Of a stretch of DNA of 39,338 nt, positions 23,714-33,276 are shown piece after piece. A model generated the notes under the pieces. That model made no database searches and was not told the DNA's origin. It saw only the letters and a program-made list of their open reading frames with translations. A program made the translations under genes and the position numbers. Positions within the stretch are counted from its first letter, which is position 1, and each line of letters opens with the position of its first letter. The stretch lies in contig CAZCZJ010000011.1 in assembly GCA_964503235.1 (NCBI GenBank), positions 1-39,338 on the forward strand. Direction: 5' to 3'. Source of the DNA: W425 sp964503235 (GTDB lineage: Bacteria > Chloroflexota > Dehalococcoidia > Dehalococcoidales > RBG-16-60-22).

Positions 23714-24757
23714 ATGTACAAATCATATCCACGCCTTGATGACATCACGGTTAAAGCGCCATACGTGCCGATAACCTGTAAGAACTGCGGAAGTCACAAT
23801 ATTATCAGGTACGGTACGTACAACGGTGTCCAGCGTTTCCTGTGTAAGGACTGCGGACGGAAGTTCGCCGACAATGATGCTCTGCCCGAAATGCAGACGC
23901 CCGTAGACCAAGTAGGCACAGCAATCGGGATGTTCTATGAAGGTCAATCACTCAATAGTATCACCAGATTACTCACGTAGATATATGGGAGTTACCCGTC
24001 TGACTCCACCATTTACCGATGGGTTAGCAGGTTCACCAAGCGGGCAGTAAAAGACCTGAAAAACTACAAGCCAGACGTTGGCTCGGTGTGGATTGCCGAT
24101 GAAACAGTCCTGAAGATGGACGGGGAAAACGTCTGGTTTTGGGACATAATAGATGCTAGGACTAGATACCTGATTGCGAGCCATATTTCTCGTACCAGAA
24201 CGATAAAAGACGCTCAAATTCTTATGAAGAAGGCATATAACCGAACGGGTAAAATACCCCGTATCATCTATACAGATAAGCTACAGGCTTATTTAGATGG
24301 CATAGAACTAACCTTTGGAGCAGACACCAAGCATAAACAGGGTAGTCCGTTTGATGTGGGAAGTAATAATAATCTCATAGAGCGGTTTCACGGGACGCTG
24401 AAAGCACGTACCAAGATAATGCGGGGTTTGAAGGATATCAATACTGCCAAGTTATTCACGCAAGGCTGGCTATTGTACTATAACTATTTACGCCCCCACG
24501 AGTCGCTGAGAGGTAAGACACCCGCAGAGGTATCAGGCGTGAAATATCCCTATCGTAACTGGCAGGACATCGTGGCTGGTCGCAGGATTGACACTGTTAG
24601 CCAAGCCAACGCTACCAGTGTTCTTGAAGTTCCCGAACTTCCCAAAGGAACAAGGTACATGGTGGTACGGAAGCGAATAACCAAGCGTCCCAAGCGAAAA
24701 AGACAGACCAATAAAAAAGTTGAGGCTACGCTAACCACTATCAGGAGTCGTGCGTGA
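23714..24757 (+). pseudogene. DDE transposase interrupted by an amber codon
   Basis: A 347-codon frame whose only break is TAG at 23978-23980, between ...SLNSITRLLT and IYGSYPSDSTIYRWVSRF. The N-terminal zinc ribbon is CKNCGSHNIIRYGTYNG...CKDCGRKF; a helix-turn-helix (GQSLNSITRLL-x-IYG) spans the stop; the catalytic residues are D in VWIADETVLKMDG, D in IIYTDKLQAYLDGI and E in NNLIERFHGTLKARTK, the IS240/IS6-type DDE set. The basic tail is KRITKRPKRKRQTNKK. CAG to TAG by one transition would explain the stop. The downstream part could restart inside, but it would lack the DNA-binding domain, so the element is probably inactive unless UAG is read through. Confidence 0.8.
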
Positions 24758-24815
24758 ACCAACCACTTTGGAGAAGAACCCACTACTAGTGTTGAAAAAT
24801 CATTTTCTAGTCTCG

Positions 24816-24847
24816 ATGGTGGGGGGTACCGTACGATAGGTAGAACC
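24816..24847. repeat. Dispersed short repeat, copy 2 of 3
   Basis: Same pattern as at 19045-19072 (GGGGGGTACCGTACGATAGG core). It lies 60 bases beyond the transposase stop. Nothing gene-like is visible in the rest of 24758-25086 apart from a strong hairpin. Confidence 0.5.
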
Positions 24848-24931
24848 TTTGAATTGGTGTTCAGCCTAGTCTAATAGTATATGACAGTTTTGACTTTTGG
24901 TTATTCTTCTTCCAACGATGTCTAATGATTT

Positions 24932-24961
24932 GTACCCTGGGAGCCCGAACTCCCAGGGTAC
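24932..24961. terminator. Strong 12-bp hairpin, possible terminator
   Basis: GTACCCTGGGAG and CTCCCAGGGTAC pair perfectly around CCCGAA. There is no good T-run on either side, so it may be a factor-assisted terminator or the end of a mobile sequence. It lies between the transposase and the convergent DUF2341 gene. Confidence 0.5.
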
Positions 24962-25086
24962 ATTTACTATGTCTATCCATAGGCACCACCTCCTTTGATG
25001 TGTGGTACCCTTATTCTATTCTATTTATAGTATTTGTCAAACTAGCGTCTACTAAGTTAGAATCGTCCCTTTATTGCCTCATGTTT

Positions 25087-27534
25087 TCACGCTTTTCGTC
25101 GATTCGAAATGAAAAGGTATAAAGCTACGCCTATTACTCCCACCGCAACCGTAATACCGATAATAAGCAGCCAGCTGCTGATCTTTGGCGCAGGTGGATT
25201 TGGTGAGGCAGGTGGCTGTGTTGGGTTAGGAACGACTCCCTCAGCCATGAATGACCCAGAAAGTCCGGCGACATTTCCAACGGGAGATTCAGTTAGATCG
25301 TTGACGGTGGGTGGGGCTGGCCTGGGCACCAAGCCGAGAGCAGCGAAGGTCATCGATTTACTGAACTCAGCAGTGATGGTGTGGTTTACAACGTCAACTA
25401 TGCAGTCAAGTTTAACCCATCCGCCAGCATTTTCATCATACGAGGCCAGAAACAAATCTTCTTCGTGAGCCCCTTTCGGCAGAGTATAGGGCTCATAACT
25501 CCAGGTTAAGGTCATTGACGGGTTGAAGGTAGTCCCGCCGGGGGGCAAGATGTAAGCTGGCCCGATGAAATACATATCGTCGGTCGATGTGGACGGAATC
25601 TCAATTACGTCTATCTCCAAGGTGCGTAGTCGAATGCCATTACTATCCTTTACCACAGTACCTTCAGGTATATAAATATTAAGTACGCCATCAGCACATA
25701 TAATATCTACTGTCTCGAGCAGTCTGCCGTTCACATCAATGTGGAAGCGTTTCTTGAGCTCAAGAGCATTAACATCCAAATAATAGTGACGAGGCTTGTC
25801 ATCATCATCTTCCTCGTATGGTAGTAGGATGACCGTTGGTGGTGTTAACGTAGTAAAGTTCTTCTCGATACCATAGCTGGTGCCATCACCGGCTGCCCTG
25901 GCCCGGAAGTAGTAAGTGGTGTTTGGAATCAAGGGGGTGAGGTCAAAGCTAAAGGCACCGGTAGCACTCATTGCCTGGGGGGTAGTCTCATGGGGGTAGG
26001 GGCCACCCGGGGTCTGCCCCCACTCAAAGGAGACGTCTACCGATGTGGCTGAACCGAGGTCATCCAGGCTGCCGTTTAGGCGTGCCGAATCGAGCTCTAT
26101 ATTACCGGCATCGTTGGTGGTGACCGCTGGCGGTGTTAACGTAGTAAAGTTCTTCTCGATACCATAGCTGGTGCCATCACCGGCTGCCCTGGCCCGGAAG
26201 TAGTAAGTGGTGTTTGGAATCAAGGGGGTGAGGTCAAAGCTAAAGGCACCGGTAGCACTCATTGCCTGGGGGGTAGTCTCATGGGGGTAGGGGCCACCCG
26301 GGGTCTGCCCCCACTCAAAGGAGACGTCTACCGATGTGGCTGAACCGAGGTCATCCAGGCTGCCGTTTAGGCGTGCCGAATCGAGCTCTATATTACCGGC
26401 ATCGTTGGTGGTGACCGTTGGTGGTGTTACGGCCTCTTCAGCAGCGAGGGAAAGAGTGGGTTCCGGCTCAATATATCTCCTCACCATAAATTCATCCATC
26501 CACCCGATTTGTTGTGCCACCAAAAAACCTACTGGGCCAGATGACTCAAGGTCTGAAGCCTCCGTCGACGAACTATTCACATATGGAGTTTCCCCGGGTT
26601 TCCACTGGAGCTGGCCTGAATCGCTCACAAAATCGGATTTAAATCTGGTATCATTTATCCCCCAAACCGCAAAATAGAACCGGTAGATAGTATTGTTAGA
26701 ATAATACTTGGTACCAGTCGGATCATAAGCCGAGGTAAGTGCATTCCTGGAATTTCTTCCAATGCCAGCCTCATTATAACTCCCCTGAGCAAAGGAAGCG
26801 GTATAAAAATCATTGATAGAAGAACCTGGCGTAGCCCACTGGACTCTGGCTAGAAGGCCTGGAGTGGTATTAGTGGGATAGGTTCCACTATCGCGTATTT
26901 GATATTCCACATAGACATCTCGTTCATCTATGTCCGCAACTACCCATTCTCCAACGAAGTTGTCACCGGTGTTGTAGCTAATTCGTTGATTTCCCGCGTC
27001 GTAAGGAGGACTGTAGTTACCATCACCATGCCAGTTAGTAATACCTAGCCTGCCAATGTAATACTCACCTGAGCGATCAGTGGAGTAATTGTTATAATGA
27101 AGGTATACATTTTCAAGATTGGCCGGACCTGTTCCTACAGCGGCATTACCATAGTAGACATAGTAATTATCATCACTGGAGGAAGCGGCAATGTCAGCCT
27201 GAAGTCTGAACCGGATAATTGTTGAAGCCGTATCGGGATCGATGATGTGTCGATCCAGCTCTTGCCAACCACTACCATCCCACCACACAATCCGTAAATC
27301 ATCACCATCGTCCTGAATATCAGGGCTGATCGTATTCATCGTCATCTCAACTGTATATCCAGCATAGCCATTATAGGGAGTATTTATATCGGTCAAGACG
27401 GTGATTTGCCGTCGGAATTGATAATTGATATCCCACCAGTCCTGGCTAGCCTCAACATTTTGAGGAGGAAATAGACATTCCAGTAGAGTAACCAGTATCA
27501 GCACGGCTATTACATGAATAGATTTTTTTAACAT
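25087..27534 (-). CDS. Large surface-anchored DUF2341 protein with duplicated fibronectin-like repeats
   Basis: An 815-residue protein when started at the ATG at 27534 (MLKKSIHVIAVLILV), which has GGGAGGGG 9 bases upstream and opens a clean signal peptide; an upstream in-frame start at 27576 would add 14 unlikely residues. After the signal comes a DUF2341 domain (WWDINYQFRRQITV ... DDGDDLRIVWWDGSGWQEL ... NYYVYYGNAA), known from secreted, sugar-related proteins. Then two nearly identical 97-residue Fn3-like repeats (TNDAGNIELDSARLNGSL ... NTTYYFRARA), an Asp/Glu-rich linker, a beta-rich ZU5/DUF-like region, a Pro-rich stalk and one membrane helix (SWLLIIGITVAVGVIGVALYLF) with basic tail SNRRKA. 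It should be anchored outside the cell by that helix. The binding target is unknown. Confidence 0.8.
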   Translation of the reverse strand: MLKKSIHVIAVLILVTLLECLFPPQNVEASQDWWDINYQFRRQITVLTDINTPYNGYAGYTVEMTMNTISPDIQDDGDDLRIVWWDGSGWQELDRHIIDPDTASTIIRFRLQADIAASSSDDNYYVYYGNAAVGTGPANLENVYLHYNNYSTDRSGEYYIGRLGITNWHGDGNYSPPYDAGNQRISYNTGDNFVGEWVVADIDERDVYVEYQIRDSGTYPTNTTPGLLARVQWATPGSSINDFYTASFAQGSYNEAGIGRNSRNALTSAYDPTGTKYYSNNTIYRFYFAVWGINDTRFKSDFVSDSGQLQWKPGETPYVNSSSTEASDLESSGPVGFLVAQQIGWMDEFMVRRYIEPEPTLSLAAEEAVTPPTVTTNDAGNIELDSARLNGSLDDLGSATSVDVSFEWGQTPGGPYPHETTPQAMSATGAFSFDLTPLIPNTTYYFRARAAGDGTSYGIEKNFTTLTPPAVTTNDAGNIELDSARLNGSLDDLGSATSVDVSFEWGQTPGGPYPHETTPQAMSATGAFSFDLTPLIPNTTYYFRARAAGDGTSYGIEKNFTTLTPPTVILLPYEEDDDDKPRHYYLDVNALELKKRFHIDVNGRLLETVDIICADGVLNIYIPEGTVVKDSNGIRLRTLEIDVIEIPSTSTDDMYFIGPAYILPPGGTTFNPSMTLTWSYEPYTLPKGAHEEDLFLASYDENAGGWVKLDCIVDVVNHTITAEFSKSMTFAALGLVPRPAPPTVNDLTESPVGNVAGLSGSFMAEGVVPNPTQPPASPNPPAPKISSWLLIIGITVAVGVIGVALYLFISNRRKA
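25841..26422 (-). repeat. Two tandem 291-bp repeats, almost identical
   Basis: Bases 25841-26131 and 26132-26422 differ by only one or two bases at their junctions (GTTGGT versus GCTGGC). Each encodes one 97-residue Fn3-like domain. DNA identity of this level, including third codon positions, points to a very recent duplication or to ongoing gene conversion. Confidence 0.9.
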
Positions 27535-27578
27535 TTTATGAATCCCCTCCCACCAGCAAAAGTCGGTCCAATTCAACT

Positions 27579-28031
27579 CTACTTAACTTTGACTAGTCTG
27601 GTATTTTCGACCTTATTAGCCATCCCTTCAACTCTTCTAATATCAGCTTCTGTAAATAATCTTCCATCCCGAACATCGCTGTACGCCTATACCAATATGG
27701 CCTCTTCGGAAAGTGTCAAGACCGGAGCGGTAGTTTCCGGGAAGGAGTTATTTAATTCCACAGTAATCTCTTTCTTCTCATTCTTATATGCCTGTTCTAC
27801 TATGGGCATTTGACCCAGCACATCACCTAACGGAACAGAGTCGCTCAAGGAGATAGAAATTATCAGGCCTTCCTTCTCCGACCAGTTATAAGATGATATC
27901 TTTAGGTTGTTGATAGTCTTTAAATGCAGGCAAAGCTGGTTTACCTGGATGTAATTTTCAGCTGATTCTACGTGTATACGAATATCACCGCTAAAAATCT
28001 CTGAGTTAGCATTGTTCCTATTATTCTTCAT
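27579..28031 (-). pseudogene. Hypothetical protein with in-frame amber codon
   Basis: From the ATG at 28031 (GGGGAAAG upstream) an open frame of 114 residues runs to TAG at 27689-27687. The same frame then continues for 35 codons (AYSDVRDGRLFTEADIRRVEG...) to a second TAG at 27581-27579, and this part has the composition of real protein. The first part (GDIRIHVESAENYIQVNQLCLHLK ... LGDVLGQMPIVEQAYKNEKKEITVEL) has the beta-alpha-beta-beta-alpha-beta pattern of small ligand-binding domains common in Chloroflexota, recalled but not named. So the gene was probably about 150 residues and now carries a premature stop. The 152 bases to the DUF2341 gene hold the tail of this frame and nothing else. 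Confidence 0.5.
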
Positions 28032-28645
28032 GTCTTTCCCCAATAACTCTCGAGGTTAAAGTCAAACTAAAGGATGAAGCTAGGTTATTCAATGGTCATA
28101 TGACTATTGTACTAAGGCAAGAATAAACAAAGCATAAATATCGGAGATATAAATCTAAACATCGCGTAAAAGTATGACCATAGTACTAGTATAAAAGTCA
28201 GAGAGGTGCTAATTTTCAGTTGTTTACCGGTGGGGCGTAGCTATTGGGCAATCGAACCTGCTGCCTATCGTCGGATCGTAGTGGCGTGCATTCCAGTGGT
28301 ACAACCCGGTAGTTCGATAAACTCACTATAAATTCCATCAAGGCGCTGGCCGGTAAATTTCTTATCGTTGGGCACGGAGCCGGAGTATGTTTCTCCAAAG
28401 GGCAGTTATTTGATTTTATTCTTGGTAAGGATACGTATTTTCCCAAATTTTGCCATCTAGTCGGCTCATTTAACAATCATTGACATGTTTTTGGAATCGT
28501 GCTTATACTTAAAATATCAGGTTCTTATTAGATACAAGCCGACGGTTTGGGCAGTGGTCTGAGAAGGCTACATCATAGCTCAATTTCAATATATTTCTTT
28601 CCGTGAGTAAAAGAACCTCCCCAGAGATACTGTCCGGTAATAAAT
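28032..28645. other. Gene-poor spacer with an unplaced coding remnant
   Basis: A stretch of about 600 bases without a complete gene. A plus-strand frame from 28313 to 28483 reads like protein (DKLTINSIKALAGKFLIVG and HGAGVCFSKGQLFDFILGK) but is preceded directly by TAG and has no start, so it is at best a gene end. GTCATATGAC near 28096 and GTATGACCATAG near 28175 are partly inverted copies. The phrase ATCAAGGCGCTGG is shared with the spacer at 33254. Promoter boxes for the MoxR gene were not convincing. Confidence 0.4.
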
Positions 28646-30190
28646 ATGAAAAGAGTATGGTATATGAAATATTTCTTTAAAGGACGTAAAAAAGAAAATA
28701 AAAATTCTGAAGCGGCGGTAAAATCTCCCGCCTCACCTGTAGAAAAACCACAAATATCATCCGGCCAAACCGATATTTCCGGCAGCACTCCTGTACCGCA
28801 TAAACCGCATACGCTCGGTGAACTCAAAGCAGCCGGTTATAAATCCCTATCTATAAAAGAAGAAATGAGGCGAAATCTCATTACGTTAATTAGGGCAAAA
28901 GAGCCTATCTTTCCCGGTATCATTGGCTATGATAATACCGTCATTCCACAGGTGGAAAATGCAGTCATATCCGGTCAGAATATCATCTTCCTGGGTGAAA
29001 GAGGACAGGCAAAGTCACGCATCATGCGTCACCTCGTAGACTTGCTGGATGAGGCAATACCGGTCATAAGGGGTTGTGAAATTAACGATAACCCCTTCTC
29101 CCCAATATGCAAGTCCTGCCAGGAAAAGGTCGCCAGGGACGGAGACGCCACGGAAATCGCCTGGTTATCGCGGCAAGACAGGTACGGAGAAAAACTGTCC
29201 ACGCCGGACACGACGATTGCCGACCTGATCGGCGATGTCGACCCTATTAAGGTTGCCCAGGGCCGGTATTTATCCGATGAGCTAACCATGCACTACGGGA
29301 TTATCCCGCGGACAAACCGTGGAATATTTTGCATCAACGAGCTGCCGGATTTAGCGGAAAGGCTGCAGGTGGGTTTATTCAACCTGATGGAGGAGGCAGA
29401 TATCCAGATAAAAGGTTATCGGGTCAGGTTACCCCTGGATGTCATGCTTGTTGCCAGCGCCAACCCTGAAGACTATACCAGTCGCGGCAGGATTATCACC
29501 CCACTTAAAGACCGATTCGGCGCTCAGATCCGCACCCATTACCCGGTCACGGTCAAGGATGAAATGGCTATTGTCGAACAGGAATGGCGACAATTTAAGG
29601 ATGGGGATATCAGTTTTTCCGTTCCGGACTATGTTAAAGAAGTCATCGCCGAGATAACGCACCAAGCCAGGAGGAGTCCGGATATTGGCCAGCGTTCCGG
29701 GGTCAGCGTGAGGGTTTCCATCACTAACATGGAGACGGTGGTCTCTAATTCTATCAGACGGGCTGTAACGCTGAATGAAAAGCTGGCGGTGCCGCGTATC
29801 AGCGATCTCCATTATATAGTTGCCTCCACCACCGGTAAGGTGGAGATGGAGGGTTTCGAGGACAAGAACGAGCAGAAAATCATAAACGACTTCATTAGAA
29901 AGGCGACGCTTAATGTGTTTAACCGGTATTTCAAACCTGAAGAACTTGAAAATATTGTAAAGCCGTTCGATGATGGGTTCAGTGTCGAAACCTCCGATAA
30001 TATGAGCGCTAAGTCTTATGTTCGATATATAAAAGAGATTCCGGGATTACCAAAAGTAGTAAAAAAAATGACGAATGACGAAACCCCGGAAATCCTTGCG
30101 TCAATATTGGAGTTCATATTTGAGGGCCTGCACCTGAATAAAAGGTTGAACAAGACAACGGTAGAAGGTAAGACTGTTTACAGGAATTAA
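28646..30190 (+). CDS. MoxR/magnesium-chelatase-like AAA+ ATPase
   Basis: A 514-residue ATPase. Walker A is GERGQAKS (residues 117-124), the Walker B region is RGIFCINELPDLAERLQVGLFNLMEE, and sensor 1 is LVASANPEDYTSRGRIITPLKDRFGAQI, the ChlI/MoxR helix-2 insert style. An extra Cys group, RGCEINDNPFSPICKSCQEK (Cys144, 155 and 158), follows Walker A and may bind zinc, as in some chelatase I-like proteins. The N-terminal 60 residues are low complexity. The stop (TAA) is directly followed by the ATG of a VWA protein gene; such pairs act as chaperone or metal-insertion machines that remodel a partner protein. The upstream ATG is used; one at 28664 is possible, and neither has a strong ribosome binding site. 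Confidence 0.85.
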   Translation: MKRVWYMKYFFKGRKKENKNSEAAVKSPASPVEKPQISSGQTDISGSTPVPHKPHTLGELKAAGYKSLSIKEEMRRNLITLIRAKEPIFPGIIGYDNTVIPQVENAVISGQNIIFLGERGQAKSRIMRHLVDLLDEAIPVIRGCEINDNPFSPICKSCQEKVARDGDATEIAWLSRQDRYGEKLSTPDTTIADLIGDVDPIKVAQGRYLSDELTMHYGIIPRTNRGIFCINELPDLAERLQVGLFNLMEEADIQIKGYRVRLPLDVMLVASANPEDYTSRGRIITPLKDRFGAQIRTHYPVTVKDEMAIVEQEWRQFKDGDISFSVPDYVKEVIAEITHQARRSPDIGQRSGVSVRVSITNMETVVSNSIRRAVTLNEKLAVPRISDLHYIVASTTGKVEMEGFEDKNEQKIINDFIRKATLNVFNRYFKPEELENIVKPFDDGFSVETSDNMSAKSYVRYIKEIPGLPKVVKKMTNDETPEILASILEFIFEGLHLNKRLNKTTVEGKTVYRN

Positions 30191-32212
30191 ATGAATAACT
30201 ATCGCTATTCAGAATGGGACGGCACGCAGAACATCTTCGAACCGGATGTTGACTCCTTGATGGAAGAGCTTCAACGGAACCTGATGTACGATGGGGATCT
30301 TGCCGAAGCTCTGCGTATGATGCAGCGAGAAGGACTCAGGGACAGCCAGGGGAGACATCTTCCCAGTCTTCGAGAACTACTGGAGAGGCTGCGTCAGCGA
30401 CGGCAAGAACATCTGGAGAAATACAAGCTGAACTCGATAATGGACGACATACGCAAAAGACTCGATGAAATTATCCAGATAGAGAAGAAAGGTATCCAGG
30501 AAAGGCTGGATTCAGCCAGGCGGAAATCAGCCGACGGCAGCCAGGAGCTGAACTGGGAAGTGCGTGAAAAACTGCTCAAGAACCTGGAGGAACGAGTCTC
30601 CCAGAACATGGATAAATTGGAAGACTTGCCTTCAGATACCGGTGGGCGGATAAAAGAACTCAGCCAGTATGACTTTATGGACCAGGAGGCACGGCGCCAG
30701 TTCCAGGAACTTATGGACATGCTTAAAAGAAACGCCATGTCTTCGTTCGCCCGTGAAATGACGCAGAGACTTCAGAACATGGACGCCAATTCACTGGCTG
30801 CTATGAGGCATTTTATCGAGGCTGTCAACCAGATGCTGGAAGCGCGAAGAAGAGGAGAGGAACCCGATTTTCAAGGTTTCATGGAACAGTTCGGAGACTT
30901 CTTCGGACCGAACCCGCCGAAAAACCTCGATGAACTAATCGAACACTTGCAGAACCAGATTGCCCAGGCGCAATCTTTAATGGAGAGCCTTTCCCCGGCC
31001 GACAGGCAGGAACTTCAGGAGCTTATCGACTCGATGCTGGATGAGTCTACCAAATATGAGCTGGGAAAGATGATGGCAAACCTCGAGACATTGGACCCCG
31101 GCTGGCTGACACCGCAGCGGTATCCCTTTTCCGGAGAGGAATCTCTTTCTTACCATGAAGCTCTGAAGCTAATGGAACAACTCCAGAAAATGGATACACT
31201 CGAAGACCAGTTCATGGACTCCCGGTATAACGACTCTCTGGACGATATTGACGAAGAGCTGCTTAAGGAGCTTCTTGGCGACACCGCTGCGGAAGAGCTT
31301 AAGCGGATGCGCGATGTCACGAAGATGCTGGAGGACGCCGGCTATATTCGTAAGAAAAAAGGCAGATACGAACTGACACCGCGCGGTATGAGGAAAATAG
31401 GGGAAAAGGCCCTGAATACGGTTTTCGCCAGTTTGAAGAAAGACCGCAGCGGTAGCCACGACATCAGGCAGCGGGGCAACGGCGGTGAAAGGATCGATGA
31501 AACGAAGCGGTACGAGTTCGGGGATGATTTCGATCTAAATCTTGAAAGGACTTTTACCAACGCTTTACTTCGTCAGCACCAGGTTCCGGTAAAACTGGAG
31601 GTTGAGGACTTCGAGGTTTTTCGGCAAGAACAAAGGACACGTTCCGCGACAGTTATGATGCTGGATATGAGCCTATCTATGAGGACGGGTGGGAATTTTG
31701 AAGCTGCAAAAATCGTATCGATTGCTCTCAACTCCTTAATCACCGGTAAATTTCCTAAAGATAGTTTTTATATACTGGGATTCTCCAGTATTGCCCGACG
31801 TATGACCCCGGAAGAGTTAACCTATATAACCTGGGATGATTTTACGCCGTATACTAATATGCAGCACGGATTCATGCTTGCCAGGAAAATATTGGGAAAA
31901 GACCGCAGCGCTAACAAGCAGATTATTATGATTTCCGATGGTCAACCCACATCGCATATCGAAAACGGCCGTATTGTCTTTCACCTGCCTACCACCCAGC
32001 GCTGTATCGACGTGACGTTGAAGGAAGTCAATAACTGTACCCGAGCGGGTATTGTCATCAACACTTTCATGTTACCAAGCCGGGATATTTTCAACTTATT
32101 TGTAGACAGGATGGCGCGCCTGAACCACGGACGGGTCTTTTTTACATCCCCCGGTGACCTGGGCAAGTACATTATTGTTGATTATATCAACAATAAAAAG
32201 ACGAAAATTTAG
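30191..32212 (+). CDS. VWA (MIDAS) domain protein, partner of the AAA+ ATPase
   Basis: A 673-residue protein. The first 450 residues are charged, helical and probably coiled coil (LRQRRQEHLEKYKLNSIMD ... NMDKLEDLPSD). A short winged-helix-like part (ELTPRGMRKIGEKAL) precedes the VWA domain. Its MIDAS is MLDMSLSM, with Asp492, Ser494 and Ser496 as metal ligands; later ligands are a Thr in FTPYTNMQHG and Asp in IIMISDGQPTSH. This layout is typical of the BchD/CoxE-type partner of MoxR ATPases. Translation is coupled to the ATPase gene with no gap. The pair probably assembles or activates a metal- or cofactor-containing enzyme; the client is not known. Confidence 0.85.
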   Translation: MNNYRYSEWDGTQNIFEPDVDSLMEELQRNLMYDGDLAEALRMMQREGLRDSQGRHLPSLRELLERLRQRRQEHLEKYKLNSIMDDIRKRLDEIIQIEKKGIQERLDSARRKSADGSQELNWEVREKLLKNLEERVSQNMDKLEDLPSDTGGRIKELSQYDFMDQEARRQFQELMDMLKRNAMSSFAREMTQRLQNMDANSLAAMRHFIEAVNQMLEARRRGEEPDFQGFMEQFGDFFGPNPPKNLDELIEHLQNQIAQAQSLMESLSPADRQELQELIDSMLDESTKYELGKMMANLETLDPGWLTPQRYPFSGEESLSYHEALKLMEQLQKMDTLEDQFMDSRYNDSLDDIDEELLKELLGDTAAEELKRMRDVTKMLEDAGYIRKKKGRYELTPRGMRKIGEKALNTVFASLKKDRSGSHDIRQRGNGGERIDETKRYEFGDDFDLNLERTFTNALLRQHQVPVKLEVEDFEVFRQEQRTRSATVMMLDMSLSMRTGGNFEAAKIVSIALNSLITGKFPKDSFYILGFSSIARRMTPEELTYITWDDFTPYTNMQHGFMLARKILGKDRSANKQIIMISDGQPTSHIENGRIVFHLPTTQRCIDVTLKEVNNCTRAGIVINTFMLPSRDIFNLFVDRMARLNHGRVFFTSPGDLGKYIIVDYINNKKTKI

Positions 32213-32288
32213 GGCATTCTCATTTTTCTATTTTGCATCAAACTTAACATCCGGCACGCAGGTGCCGGTATGATAGAGAGAGGGGACA

Positions 32289-33119
32289 ATGGTTAGACCT
32301 ACCTGGTGGGCGGACTGGCCGTCTAGCAGAGTTGACGAAAATTTAACGATACTTGACGTGGTGAATTCCCAGACGGTCGATTTTAAACTAGCCGGACTTC
32401 TCTGGCTCATTATGGAACACCGGGCTTCGGTATTGGTTGCGGCCGGTCCAATATGGGCGGGAAAGACCACCATACTTCATGCGCTGCTGGACTTTTTACC
32501 TCCCGGGATAAAGCGGGTCGCTTTACGTGGATATGCCGAGGATTTCAAGTTTTCAAATAAATATAAGCCGGATAATACATATCTCGTTTCTGAAGAAATC
32601 AGCAATCACAGCTATGAATATTTATGGGGGCATCAGGTTGTTAAGGCATTTGAGTTACTTGCAGAAAATTATGCTTTAGGAAGTACAATACATGCCCGTA
32701 ACGTCAGGGAAGTCGCGTATGTCCTGCATGGCATTCTAAAAGTACCTCTGCCGCTAATTGCCGGGCTTGGCGTGGTCGTCACCCTCCAGGCTACAAATGG
32801 CCGGTCCTATTATGATGAGCCGGTCCGCCGCGTAGACACGGTGAGTATCATAAACTTTGCTGACGAAGGTTTGGTCGCCCAGACTCTAGCGGCCCGGCAG
32901 TTAACTGATGACGAGTTCATTTTCCCTTCAGAGAAGGCTTTATACAATACTCTTTTTAATAAATTCGATATAAAGTATGAAAACGTATTTTCCGAAATAG
33001 CCCGGCGGGAAACGTTTTTAAGTGGGCTTGCCGATAAGGGAATATCCACCCGTGAGGAAGTGAGACAGGCGATTTCGGATTATTACCAGTCACGGTTTAC
33101 CGGGGATTCCTTAGGGTAG
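32289..33119 (+). CDS. VirB11/GspE/CpaF-like secretion ATPase, short form
   Basis: A 276-residue protein. Walker A is GPIWAGKTT (residues 53-61, the GPxxAGKTT form), an acidic Walker B-like YLVSEEISNH follows, and the His box is LGSTIHARNVREVAYVLHG, all as in type II/IV secretion and pilus ATPases. The N-terminal domain of those enzymes is missing, so this is the C-terminal motor only, with an extra 90-residue tail. GAGAGAGGGGAC lies before the ATG, 76 bases after the VWA gene. It may power assembly of a pilus-like or secretion machine, or act as a local partner of the MoxR/VWA pair. No other secretion genes are in view. Confidence 0.7.
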   Translation: MVRPTWWADWPSSRVDENLTILDVVNSQTVDFKLAGLLWLIMEHRASVLVAAGPIWAGKTTILHALLDFLPPGIKRVALRGYAEDFKFSNKYKPDNTYLVSEEISNHSYEYLWGHQVVKAFELLAENYALGSTIHARNVREVAYVLHGILKVPLPLIAGLGVVVTLQATNGRSYYDEPVRRVDTVSIINFADEGLVAQTLAARQLTDDEFIFPSEKALYNTLFNKFDIKYENVFSEIARRETFLSGLADKGISTREEVRQAISDYYQSRFTGDSLG

Positions 33120-33276
33120 TCAAACTGTAAAAAAATCATCAGCACAATAATTACCGGATTCAACCAGGCCTACTTTATCCTCACCGGATAAACCAAAGCC
33201 CGTGGTACCTACCTAAAAAGTATCCGGCGTTATAGTAGTACAGCCCGGTGAAATCAAGGCGCTGGATGTTGAAGCT

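Larger units (their letters stand above)
23576..24757 (+). mobile_element. IS-type insertion sequence with zinc-ribbon DDE transposase (IS240/IS6-like)
   Basis: The segment carries a small zinc-ribbon frame and a DDE transposase frame. All of it lies in one reading frame broken by TAG at 23711-23713 and 23978-23980. I could not find terminal inverted repeats or a target duplication by eye, so the outer limits are those of the reading frames only. Confidence 0.65.

Noticed and set aside
23978..23980. Pyrrolysine or general UAG recoding
   Set aside because: No pyl genes are in view and UAG ends several intact genes; one C to T change explains the stop in the transposase.
23500..24860. Terminal inverted repeats for the insertion sequence
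   Set aside because: I compared the flanks on both sides by eye and found no convincing match.
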